A stretch of 64,000 nt of DNA from contig NZ_RCCP01000004.1 in assembly GCF_003664125.1 (NCBI RefSeq), forward strand, positions 330,214-394,213. The letters run 5' to 3'. Shown here piece after piece: positions 42,115 to 50,279 of this stretch (its first letter is position 1; every line of letters starts with the position of its first letter). The position numbers and the translations under genes were made by a program. The notes under the pieces were generated by a model. It saw only the letters and a program-made list of their open reading frames with translations, made no database searches and had not been told where the DNA came from. This DNA comes from Planococcus citreus. Lineage in GTDB: Bacteria > Bacillota > Bacilli > Bacillales_A > Planococcaceae.

Positions 42115-43292
42115 TTTTGGCTTGAGCGGTCGAACATGTAGTTCTTATGATGGAACCGCATGCTGAATACGACGCCGAGCGCCAGCATATTACCAATTAA
42201 GGAACTGCCACCGTAGCTGATGAAAGGAAGAGGAATTCCGGTGATCGGCAGCAATTGAATTGTCATGCCAATATTTTGGAAGACGTGGAAAGTAATCATC
42301 GCGATGATACCGGCGCACACATAGGTGCTGAAAGTATCTTTGAACTGGATCGTGATTTTCGTCAAATGATAAATGAGCATGAAAAACAAAATAATGACGG
42401 CGCTTGCCCCGATAAAGCCGAAGTCTTCCGAGATAACGGTAAAGATGAAATCGGTGTGGTTCTCCGGCACATACACTTGGCGGCCTTGATAGCCTTTTCC
42501 GAACACTTCCCCAGAACCGATCGCATTCAAGGCAGCGATCAAGTTATAGCCGCCCGATTCCGCGTAGGAGTAAGGATCAAGCCAGGTGTAGATCCGCTCG
42601 AACATATACGGCTTCAAACCGAAGCGTCCCAGCAATTCCTGCATATTAAGCGTCATCCACAATAAAGTGACGCCGATGAGCGCAACGCCGCCAAAGCTTG
42701 GCAAGATGATTTTCCATGAGATTCCGGAGACGACCACAATAGCCAATGTAATGGCGATAAATACGAGCGCCGTTCCAAGGTCGGGTTGCAACAAAATAAA
42801 GCCGAGCGGTACAGCGAGCATCGCCGCAATTTTACCGAGCAATAATAAATCGGTTTTGATGTTGCTCAGCAAATGATGTTCATGATGCGAAGAAATCATT
42901 TTTGCGAGCGCTAAAATGTAGAAGGTTTTCATGAACTCGGCTGGCTGGATATTGACGAATGGCGTGTGGAACCAAGCTTTTGCGCCATTGATCGGCTGTG
43001 CGATCTGGCCTTGCCCGTCCGGTGCGATCATCAAGGCGAATAAGAGCAAAATGCCCGCTCCGTATAAATAATACGCCATTTTCTTGTATTGATCGGTATC
43101 GAAGTACATCAATACCGCGATCATCCCTGCCGACACGATATAGAATAGCGCCTGGCGCGGGACGAAATTGGTCAAGTACTGCCCCGAAGTCTGGGCAGAA
43201 GAGATCGCGACCAAGCTGACGATGAAAAACAGGAACAATATAAAGGTGAGCGACCAATCGAAACGATCGGAAAAGCTCTTGTTAGTTTGCAT
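42108..43292 (-). CDS. rodA: Rod-shape peptidoglycan polymerase RodA (SEDS family)
   Basis: A 394-residue SEDS protein with about ten membrane helices. Members polymerise lipid II glycan strands with a partner class B penicillin-binding protein; RodA serves cell elongation. IQPAEFMKTFYILALAKMIS, LLQPDLGTALVFIAI (with the catalytic aspartate) and PLPFISYGGSSLIGNMLALG are the conserved motifs. The sequence between them (YQGRQVYVPENHTDFIFTVI) reads more like RodA than FtsW. GGGTGAATTGAT precedes the ATG. Confidence 0.9.
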   Translation of the reverse strand: MQTNKSFSDRFDWSLTFILFLFFIVSLVAISSAQTSGQYLTNFVPRQALFYIVSAGMIAVLMYFDTDQYKKMAYYLYGAGILLLFALMIAPDGQGQIAQPINGAKAWFHTPFVNIQPAEFMKTFYILALAKMISSHHEHHLLSNIKTDLLLLGKIAAMLAVPLGFILLQPDLGTALVFIAITLAIVVVSGISWKIILPSFGGVALIGVTLLWMTLNMQELLGRFGLKPYMFERIYTWLDPYSYAESGGYNLIAALNAIGSGEVFGKGYQGRQVYVPENHTDFIFTVISEDFGFIGASAVIILFFMLIYHLTKITIQFKDTFSTYVCAGIIAMITFHVFQNIGMTIQLLPITGIPLPFISYGGSSLIGNMLALGVVFSMRFHHKNYMFDRSSQNS

Positions 43293-43449
43293 ATCAATTC
43301 ACCCATACTTTTCTTAATCTATAACGCCCATCATTATACAGCATATGCCAAACTTGTGCGCATGCAAAAAGTAATGACGATTTGAAAACAGGAATGTTTC
43401 CTAACGGGCGCCTAAGCCGTATAATGGGATAGGAAATGGAGTGGGGCAC

Positions 43450-44220
43450 ATGGAGAAAAAGCCGTTGAAGACGGATTTTTACATACAGCATTTATATATC
43501 TATGTGAGCGAAGCGGACCGGATGGCGCTTTTTAGCGGTTTTGGCTTCGGGCATTTTCTCGAAGCGGTCGACATGCCGGAGAATCTTTTGCTTTTGAAGC
43601 ATCCGTATGAGGAAGCTTCTTTTAATATGCACACCCATCTGGACTTCGCAACAAGAGAAGAATACAGTCAATTGAAAAGGGCCCGCTCTAACCGGAAAAG
43701 TGAGTTCTGCTGGGTGGATTTTCGAAGTGAAAAGCAATTGAATTCACTGACTGCGCAGGAGCAGGCGGAACTTCTCTACTTAGGGCATAAAAAAGAACCG
43801 GTGAAAAGCCCATTCTTCACAACGCTGCAAAACGAGTATGTATATTTGGCGGGCGAGGAAAAGGAATGGACCAAGATCTATTTCCGGCGCATGGAAAAAC
43901 TCGGTGCATTGATCGCCAATCATTTTACGCAAATCATCCGCAAAGAAACGAACGGCCAACATTTTTTCCGCCGCCGGATGAAGGACTTGATACCGGAGTT
44001 GCCGAAAGAGCAATTCCATAAATTGCGCATGGACATGGGCGAAGGGGTGCTGCTGTCGCTGGCTGACCCTGAAAAAACGAAAAATACGATTGAACTCCAC
44101 GTCCGGACCGTCGGCGAGATCGATTTCATGGATGAGTTCTGGGAAGATCTCGGGGAAACGATCGGCAAGCCGCTATCGGGACGGATTGTCTACGACCGAA
44201 AACAAAAAGGCTGGAAATGA
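43450..44220 (+). CDS. Conserved-looking protein of unknown function
   Basis: A 256-residue soluble protein I do not recognise. It is hydrophilic, without signal peptide or membrane helix. It has several aromatic-rich segments (TDFYIQHLYIYVSEADRM, SEFCWVDFRSEKQ) and a basic block (HFFRRRMKDLIPELPKEQFH). GGAG lies eight bases before ATG 43450; the GTG at 43441 overlaps that site. It starts about 150 bases from the divergent rodA. Codon use looks like its neighbours, so there is no sign of transfer. I give no function. Confidence 0.75.
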   Translation: MEKKPLKTDFYIQHLYIYVSEADRMALFSGFGFGHFLEAVDMPENLLLLKHPYEEASFNMHTHLDFATREEYSQLKRARSNRKSEFCWVDFRSEKQLNSLTAQEQAELLYLGHKKEPVKSPFFTTLQNEYVYLAGEEKEWTKIYFRRMEKLGALIANHFTQIIRKETNGQHFFRRRMKDLIPELPKEQFHKLRMDMGEGVLLSLADPEKTKNTIELHVRTVGEIDFMDEFWEDLGETIGKPLSGRIVYDRKQKGWK

Positions 44221-44320
44221 TACCTGGTAAGACGCGGGTATCATTTTTATTTGCCAAAGTTAAAAGGATTCGTGACATGCCTATTCAAATAGGTCAGACG
44301 AAAGAGTGGAAGGCGGCGAC

Positions 44321-44392
44321 TAATGAATAAGCGAAAGGTACTTGAGCTTGTTCATTTGCGACGCATTTGCTCGCAAATGTGAGAGCAGCTGA
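44321..44392. repeat. Dispersed repeat with CATTTG-CTCG-CAAATG hairpin
   Basis: TAATGAATAAGCGAAAGGTA ... TTCATTTGCGACGCATTTGC ... GAGAGCAGCT matches 25227-25296. The hairpin stem at 44364-44379 differs from the other copy (25270-25285) by one paired change, C:G to T:A. Confidence 0.78.
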
Positions 44393-44429
44393 GGGAATAG
44401 CTGAGTTTTAAAGTAAACCATTAGCGAAA

Positions 44430-44530
44430 AAAGAGGCTGAGTCCATGCCCTGGCAGCTGGAAGCGCGACGTCCTGTCGCACCAGCTGCATGACCCGCATC
44501 CTGTGGGCCCGAAAGCGTCCGCCTAGAGCG
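44430..44530. repeat. GC-rich hairpin element, short copy
   Basis: Matches the right half of 25767-25947: CAGCTGG / CCAGCTG with inner GCGAC / GTCGC (44454-44487), then CCCGCA / TGTGGG (44493-44507), ending AAGCGTCCGCCTAGAGCG. Stem positions that differ from the other copy change in pairs. Confidence 0.78.
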
Positions 44531-44672
44531 ATTTAACTACTTTCTTTTACGCTATCTAATTCTACAACCTAACTTAATTCAGTGCGATTTTACAGCCGCT
44601 GACAAAAAGATTTTTCGGCTGACAACGTTCGTGATAAACTAAGCAATATGCAAAACGAAATGAGGGTCACTA

Positions 44673-45743
44673 ATGAAAAAACGAATTGGGCTTTTATACG
44701 GCGGCAAATCCGCTGAACACGAAGTGTCGTTGACAACAGCGAGCGCATTCTCAAAAGCGCTTGATTTTGATAAATACGAAGTTTACCCGATCTACATCAC
44801 ACAAGAAGGCGAATGGCGAAAAGGTACTCCTTTAGCTGGGCCTGTTTCTTCTATAGAAGAGCTTCAAATCGAAGGGGAAGCGGAACGTAAAAATGATATC
44901 TCCAGTTTCCTTCCAACTGGCAAAGAGCCGGCGCTCGACGTCATCATCCCGCTGCTCCATGGGCCGAACGGAGAAGACGGCACGGTACAAGGCTTGCTTG
45001 AAGTAATGAATTTACCGTATGTCGGAAACGGCGTTCTTGCTTCATCCGCTGGCATGGACAAAGTGGTCATGAAGCAATTGTTCGAACAAGCCGGTCTGCA
45101 CCAGACGCCTTACGTCTATTTCCTGCGCCGCGATTGGAAAAACAGCCAGGACCAGTGGTTGGATAAGGTCGAGCAGGAGTTAACGTGGCCAGTATTCGTC
45201 AAACCGGCAAACCTCGGTTCAAGTGTCGGCATCAGCAAAGCCGAATCGCGCGAAGAACTGATTGCCGCGGTGGAGGAAGCACTAAAATTCGACCGAAAAA
45301 TCGTCATTGAACAAGGCGTCGTCGGCCGTGAAATCGAAGTCGGCGTGCTCGGAAACGATGAGCCGGAATGCTCGGTGGCAGGCGAAATCAAACCGTTGAA
45401 AGCTTTCTATGACTATCAGGCAAAATACAAAGACGGCAACACGGCGATGATCATCCCTGCAGAACTGCCGGAAGCGGTTTATGCAGAACTTGTCGATTCC
45501 GCCAAAAAAGCTTTCAAGATCCTCGACTGTACGGGACTCATGCGCGCAGACTTTTTCGTGACAGATGCACATGAAATCATCATCAATGAAGTCAATACCT
45601 TGCCGGGCTTTACGCCGTATAGCATGTTCCCATTGTTGTGGCAGCATACCGGCCTTGAGTATCCAGACTTAATCGAGAAACTTATCGCGCTTGCTATTGA
45701 ACGTTTTGAAGAAAAACAATTATTGCAATTTAAAATGGATTGA
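44673..45743 (+). CDS. ddl: D-alanine--D-alanine ligase
   Basis: A 356-residue ATP-grasp ligase that joins two D-alanines for the peptidoglycan stem. [18 protein letters not shown] is the N-terminal signature with the conserved [20 protein letters not shown] is the ATP-grasp loop, and [17 protein letters not shown] the metal and substrate motif. FYDYQAKY carries the omega-loop tyrosine of D-Ala-D-Ala (not D-Ala-D-Lac) ligases. GAGGG precedes the ATG. It starts a ddl-murF-esterase run; murF begins 13 bases later. Confidence 0.96.
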   Translation: MKKRIGLLYGGKSAEHEVSLTTASAFSKALDFDKYEVYPIYITQEGEWRKGTPLAGPVSSIEELQIEGEAERKNDISSFLPTGKEPALDVIIPLLHGPNGEDGTVQGLLEVMNLPYVGNGVLASSAGMDKVVMKQLFEQAGLHQTPYVYFLRRDWKNSQDQWLDKVEQELTWPVFVKPANLGSSVGISKAESREELIAAVEEALKFDRKIVIEQGVVGREIEVGVLGNDEPECSVAGEIKPLKAFYDYQAKYKDGNTAMIIPAELPEAVYAELVDSAKKAFKILDCTGLMRADFFVTDAHEIIINEVNTLPGFTPYSMFPLLWQHTGLEYPDLIEKLIALAIERFEEKQLLQFKMD

Positions 45744-45756
45744 GTGGGGAGAACCT

Positions 45757-47115
45757 ATGAAAAAAACGATTGAACAGATAGCCGATTGGCTGGACATCAA
45801 GACGAATTTAAAAGGGATTGAAGTGACTGGCGTGTCGATCAATACGCGGACGCTGAAGCCGGGCGATTTGTTCATTCCGTTCCGCGGCGAAAATGCCAAT
45901 GGGCATAAATATGTCCGCTATGCGATCGAAGCGGGGGCTGCTGCTGCATTATGGCAGAGCGACGAACCGGAGCCGCCGTCCGATTTGCCTTTATTGATCG
46001 TTGACGATTGCGAAAAGGCATTGCAGGAAATGGCGCGCGCTTACCGCAATGAATTGAAGGCGACCGTGATCGGCATTACCGGATCCAACGGCAAAACCTC
46101 GACGAAAGATCTGGTCGCGAGCGTCTTGAAGCCATACTATAAAGTCCAGAAAACGCAAGGCAATTTTAATAATGAACTCGGGCTGCCACTGACGATCCTG
46201 TCGTTGGATGAAGACACCAAATATGTGGTCCTCGAAATGGGCATGAGCGGCTTCGGGCAGATTCAGTTCTTGTCGGAGCTTGCACGCCCGGACTATGCGG
46301 TCATTACCAATATCGGCGAAGCGCATATGCAGGACCTCGGATCGAGAGAAGGCATCGCCGAAGCGAAGTTCGAAATCGTCGCCGGGCTCGAACAGCATGG
46401 CAAGCTTTTCTACGACGGCGATGAGCCGCTATTACTGCCGTTTGTCGAAGATTTCACACAAGCGGTATCGTTCGGCTTCGGGCCGGACAATGAATTGAGC
46501 GTGACTGATATTAAAGCGACCGAAGACGGCAGCAGTTTCTTGGTCAATGGCATCATCGACGCGAAGTTCGCCATCCCTGTGCTTGGCGAACATCAGGTAA
46601 AAAACACCTTGCCTGCGATCTTAATTGCCCTAGAAGCTGGATTGACGGAAGAAGAAATCCGCCGCTCGTTGAAAAATGCTGCGCTGACCGATATGCGCAT
46701 GCAGCTGGTCCCAGCTGATAACGGTGCGGTCTTCATCAATGATGCGTACAACGCGGCGCCGACTTCCGTAAAAGCGGCACTGAACTTCATCCGTGAGACG
46801 ACAATGAAAGAAACGAAATGGGCAGTGCTCGGCGATATGCTGGAACTTGGCGAACACGAACAGCGCTTCCACGAGGAGCTGGCAAATTCGATCGGTCCGG
46901 AACTCGAAGGCGTCTGCTTGTATGGCCCGCGCATGAAATGGCTGTATGACAAACTGGCCACTTCTTATGAAGGGAAATTATTGTGGAGCGAAGACGATTA
47001 CGGCCCGATCATCGACCTTTTGAAGAAAAACGTCAAGAAAGATACAGCTGTTCTCGTCAAAGGTTCGCGTGGCATGGCGCTTGAAAAAGTCATCGAACCG
47101 TTCACCGGCCAATGA
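45757..47115 (+). CDS. murF: UDP-N-acetylmuramoyl-tripeptide--D-alanyl-D-alanine ligase
   Basis: A 452-residue Mur ligase that adds the D-Ala-D-Ala made by Ddl to the UDP-MurNAc tripeptide. GITGSNGKTSTKDLVASVL is the P-loop, GNFNNELGLPLTIL the uridine and metal region, and FINDAYNAAPTSVKAAL the central-domain motif with N-A-A-P. GTGGGGAGAACCT precedes ATG 45757; the longer frame from 45691 overlaps ddl and is rejected. Its stop overlaps the start of the next gene (ATGA). Confidence 0.96.
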   Translation: MKKTIEQIADWLDIKTNLKGIEVTGVSINTRTLKPGDLFIPFRGENANGHKYVRYAIEAGAAAALWQSDEPEPPSDLPLLIVDDCEKALQEMARAYRNELKATVIGITGSNGKTSTKDLVASVLKPYYKVQKTQGNFNNELGLPLTILSLDEDTKYVVLEMGMSGFGQIQFLSELARPDYAVITNIGEAHMQDLGSREGIAEAKFEIVAGLEQHGKLFYDGDEPLLLPFVEDFTQAVSFGFGPDNELSVTDIKATEDGSSFLVNGIIDAKFAIPVLGEHQVKNTLPAILIALEAGLTEEEIRRSLKNAALTDMRMQLVPADNGAVFINDAYNAAPTSVKAALNFIRETTMKETKWAVLGDMLELGEHEQRFHEELANSIGPELEGVCLYGPRMKWLYDKLATSYEGKLLWSEDDYGPIIDLLKKNVKKDTAVLVKGSRGMALEKVIEPFTGQ

Positions 47116-47807
47116 AAACCGGCGTCTTGTGCATCCATGGGTTTACTGGCGGGCCGTTTGAAGTCGAGCCGTTTGCCGATTACTTGAACGAGCAAACGGA
47201 TTGGGTCATTGAGATTCCGACATTGCCGGGGCATGGCGAAAAGCTCGAACTCGGTGCACAAAGCGCGGAAGTTTGGATGATGGAAGCGGAGCTGGCACTG
47301 AAACGCTTGAAAGCGAAAGTTGACCGTGTCATCATCGTCGGCTTCTCGATGGGCGGGCTGATCGCGCTTTACTTGTCGATGCGTTATAAAATCGACCGGC
47401 TTGTGTTATTGAGTGCGGCCGTGAAATACATCAGCCCGATACAGATCCGGGAAGAAGTTCGGGAAGCGATACGTGATGTGCTCGGCAGGCGCATCAATCA
47501 AAATGCGCTGTTCCATCTTTATGAATACAAATTCCGCAATACCCCGATCCGGTCGACCATTGAATTCCTGCGCGTCGTCAAGACCGTAGAACCTTATTAT
47601 CATTTGATCGATGTACCGGCATTTATCGTCCAAGGCGAAAAGGACAGTGTCGTCCCGCCGTCCGCGGCTCAGCATATATACGATCACCTCGGTTCAAAAG
47701 AAAAGCATCTTTATCACTCGGAGACCGGCAAGCATTTGATCTGCTATAGCGACGATGCTGCCGAATGGTTTCCGAAAGCCTTGGAATTCATGCGTCAGGG
47801 ACAGTAA
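47112..47807 (+). CDS. Alpha/beta hydrolase (Est30-type carboxylesterase)
   Basis: A 231-residue serine hydrolase. GVLCIHGFTGGP is the oxyanion region and VGFSMGG the nucleophile elbow. QGEKDSVVPP supplies the acid and TGKHLI the histidine. It resembles the thermostable carboxylesterase Est30/YvaK and monoacylglycerol lipases. Start and murF stop share ATGA, so it is translationally coupled to cell-wall genes; why is unclear. The substrate is unknown. Confidence 0.9.
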   Translation: MKTGVLCIHGFTGGPFEVEPFADYLNEQTDWVIEIPTLPGHGEKLELGAQSAEVWMMEAELALKRLKAKVDRVIIVGFSMGGLIALYLSMRYKIDRLVLLSAAVKYISPIQIREEVREAIRDVLGRRINQNALFHLYEYKFRNTPIRSTIEFLRVVKTVEPYYHLIDVPAFIVQGEKDSVVPPSAAQHIYDHLGSKEKHLYHSETGKHLICYSDDAAEWFPKALEFMRQGQ

Positions 47808-48144
47808 ACTGATAATTGGAACCTTTGCATATCAATTGCATGTGCAGGTAAAGCGTGTTATTCTGTTTAGAGCAATGGATACATTTTTGAGACACTCTTC
47901 CTTCGTGAAGAGGTTTTTTTTGAGCATAAACGGTTTGTTCTACTTAATGGGGAAGACAACCCCCGCTGTGCAGACCGCTCGGCAACGACCGAGCTTTTCC
48001 TGTTCACACATCCCCTCTGACTTAAAACTCCAGAGCATGATTTTCGACGTGAAAGTTCTTAATAAAGGCTCGACCTTGTCATAAATTCATCTAAAATGTG
48101 TACCATTTGTAAATAAGATGAAGACAAAAGGAGATTGAAAAAAT
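47808..48144. other. Long 5' leader region of cshA
   Basis: About 340 bases without a supported gene. A promoter at 47836-47864 would give a leader of roughly 270 bases. Two terminator-like hairpins follow: CTCTTC-N-GAAGAG with T8 (47896-47923) and GCTCGG-CAACGA-CCGAGC with T4 (47978-47999). This layout resembles leaders of cold-shock helicase genes. A frame is open through it, but it has no ribosome binding site. Confidence 0.6.
47836..47864 (+). promoter_or_regulatory. Promoter upstream of the cshA leader
   Basis: TTGCAT (47836-47841), 17 bases, TATTCT (47859-47864). Confidence 0.55.
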
Positions 48145-49647
48145 TTGGTTAAATTTACAGAATTAAACATCAGCGAAACAACATTGAAATCCGTAAGACG
48201 TATGGGCTTTGAGGAAGCGACACCTATCCAGGAAGGCACAATCCGCCTGGGCATGGAAGGCAAAGACATTATCGGGCAAGCACAAACAGGTACTGGTAAA
48301 ACAACCGCTTTCGGTATTCCGTTGATCGAGAAAATCGACACACGCGACGGAAATGTGCAAGGTTTGGTCATTGCACCGACACGCGAATTGGCGATCCAAG
48401 TTTCTGAAGAACTTTACAACCTAGGTAAAGACAAAAACGTGCGCATCTTGTCCGTATTCGGAGGCCAGGAAATCGGCCGCCAGATCCGCGCTTTGAAAAA
48501 CCGCCCTCAAATCATCGTCGGCACGCCTGGTCGTTTGCTTGACCACATCAACCGCCGCACGCTGAAGCTTGAAAACGTCAATACACTCGTGTTGGATGAA
48601 GCTGATGAAATGCTGAACATGGGCTTCATCGAAGACATTCAGTCAATCATGTCGAATGTCCCTGAAACCCGTCAGACGCTTCTGTTCTCTGCAACAATGC
48701 CGGATCCGATTCGCCGCATCGCAGAAAAATTCATGAAGACACCTGAAATCGTTAAAATCAAGTCGAAAGAAATGACTGTCGAGAACATCGAGCAGTTCTA
48801 TGTGAAATCCGTAGAACGCGAGAAGTTCGACATCCTTTCCCGCTTGTTGAACGTTCAACAGCCGGAACTTGCAATCGTCTTCGGACGTACGAAGCGCCGC
48901 GTCGACGAATTGGCGAAAGCTTTGAACCTCCGCGGTTACCTTGCAGAAGGAATCCACGGCGACCTTAGCCAAGCGAAACGCATGTCTGTTTTGAAGCAAT
49001 TCAAAGCAAACAAAATCGACATCCTTGTTGCAACTGATGTAGCAGCACGCGGTCTTGATATCTCAGGCGTATCACACGTATACAACTTCGATATCCCGCA
49101 AGACCCTGAAAGCTATGTTCACCGTATCGGCCGTACTGGCCGTGCAGGCAAAAAAGGCGTAGCAGTAACGTTCGTTACACCACGCGAAATGGGCTACTTG
49201 TCAATCGTTGAAAGAACGACGAAGAAGAAAATGGAAGCTCTAGTTCCTCCGACTGCTGACGAAGCGGTTATCGGACTTCAGCGTGTTGCGATGGAACAAT
49301 TGGAAACAATGACTGAGAAAAACAATCTTGGCAGCTATCGTGAACTTGCAACAGAAATGTTGGACAAGCACGATGCAGTTGATTTGATTGCAGCAGCACT
49401 TAAAACGCTAACGAAAGATCCGGAAGATGCTCCAGTCCAAATTACTGAAGAGCGCCCATTGCCATCACGTGGCGGTGGCGGCTACAAAGGTAAAGGCGGC
49501 GGACGTTCATCCGGCGGCGGATATAAAGGCAAAGGCGGCGGCGGACGCTCGTCTGGCGGTGGCTACAAAGGCCGTCGCGAGTCATCAAGCTCAAGCCGTC
49601 CTTCAGGCGGAGGGCGTCCAGGACGCACTCGCCGTCACGAATCCTAA
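48145..49647 (+). CDS. cshA: DEAD-box RNA helicase CshA
   Basis: A 500-residue ATP-dependent RNA helicase that unwinds RNA in ribosome assembly, cold adaptation and mRNA decay. Motifs in order: [12 protein letters not shown] (Q), AQTGTGKT (I), PTRELAIQ (Ia), [11 protein letters not shown] (II), SATMPD (III), DVAARGLDI and [10 protein letters not shown] (V, VI). The tail from ~440 is a Gly/Lys/Arg/Ser-rich repeat (GGGYKGKGG) that binds RNA nonspecifically. It starts at TTG 48145 with AAGGAGA upstream. The long leader with hairpins suggests attenuation or cold control. It matches B. subtilis ydbR position. Confidence 0.95.
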   Translation: MVKFTELNISETTLKSVRRMGFEEATPIQEGTIRLGMEGKDIIGQAQTGTGKTTAFGIPLIEKIDTRDGNVQGLVIAPTRELAIQVSEELYNLGKDKNVRILSVFGGQEIGRQIRALKNRPQIIVGTPGRLLDHINRRTLKLENVNTLVLDEADEMLNMGFIEDIQSIMSNVPETRQTLLFSATMPDPIRRIAEKFMKTPEIVKIKSKEMTVENIEQFYVKSVEREKFDILSRLLNVQQPELAIVFGRTKRRVDELAKALNLRGYLAEGIHGDLSQAKRMSVLKQFKANKIDILVATDVAARGLDISGVSHVYNFDIPQDPESYVHRIGRTGRAGKKGVAVTFVTPREMGYLSIVERTTKKKMEALVPPTADEAVIGLQRVAMEQLETMTEKNNLGSYRELATEMLDKHDAVDLIAAALKTLTKDPEDAPVQITEERPLPSRGGGGYKGKGGGRSSGGGYKGKGGGGRSSGGGYKGRRESSSSSRPSGGGRPGRTRRHES

Positions 49648-49667
49648 AATCCAATCAATAAGATAAC

Positions 49668-49710
49668 AAGACGGAGAACCGGCAGCAACTGTCGATTCTC
49701 CGTCTTTTTT
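49668..49710 (+). terminator. Terminator after cshA
   Basis: AAGACGGAGAA ... TTCTCCGTCTTTTTT hairpin. Confidence 0.9.
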
Positions 49711-49799
49711 GTCGTTTCGGAATAAGGTACAATGAAATGAAACGTTCCGGTTCATGAAACGTATAGATGAAGAGAGTACTCTTGATTGGAGATGACATA

Positions 49800-50279
49800 A
49801 TGAACCATCAACCGAAAAACCGGATCTCTCGAAAAGGGCTGACTGTCTGGCGCCTCTATGGAATGATCGAGACAGTGGTCGTCGCAGTGCTGTTGGCCGG
49901 TGTAGGCACTCTTACATATTTTTTCGACTGGCCAAATTGGATCTATGCCGCAGCGGGCGGATTATTAGTGCTGTTTGCTTTTCTATTCGTTTATTTATTC
50001 CCGAAAATCCGTTGGGAAAGGTGGCGCTACGAAGTGCGCGACCAGGAAATCGAATTGCAGCACGGCTTGTTCATCGTCAAACGGACGCTTGTGCCAATGG
50101 TCCGCGTCCAGCATGTCGACACCGAACAAGGACCGATTCTCCGCAAATACGACCTGTCGGAGATCTCCATTTCGACTGCGGCGACAACCCATACCATTCC
50201 AGCATTGATTACAGAAGAAGCGGATGAACTGCGCTCCCGTATTTCCGTGCTCGCAAGGGTGGCGGAAGATGATGTCTGA
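49800..50279 (+). CDS. ydbS: Bacterial PH domain membrane protein YdbS
   Basis: A 159-residue protein with two membrane helices (~25-70) and a C-terminal bacterial PH-like domain (DUF304): WRYEVRDQEIELQHGLFIVK then PMVRVQHVDTEQGPILRKYD. It is always paired with ydbT. In B. subtilis the pair has been linked to resistance to a rival's antimicrobial; the mechanism is unknown. TTGGAGATGAC precedes ATG 49800; the frame opening at 49767 is not supported. Its end overlaps the ydbT start by 11 bases. Confidence 0.88.
   Translation: MNHQPKNRISRKGLTVWRLYGMIETVVVAVLLAGVGTLTYFFDWPNWIYAAAGGLLVLFAFLFVYLFPKIRWERWRYEVRDQEIELQHGLFIVKRTLVPMVRVQHVDTEQGPILRKYDLSEISISTAATTHTIPALITEEADELRSRISVLARVAEDDV

Larger units (their letters stand above)
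44221..44672. other. Intergenic spacer with dispersed repeats before ddl
   Basis: No gene. The spacer holds a copy of the hairpin segment also found at 25227-25296 (here 44321-44392) and the right half of the GC-rich element (44430-44530). The ddl promoter region follows. Confidence 0.75.

Noticed and set aside
47755..48084. Open frame of 109 codons through the esterase end and the cshA leader
   Set aside because: No ribosome binding site, it crosses two hairpins and begins inside another gene. Treated as leader RNA.
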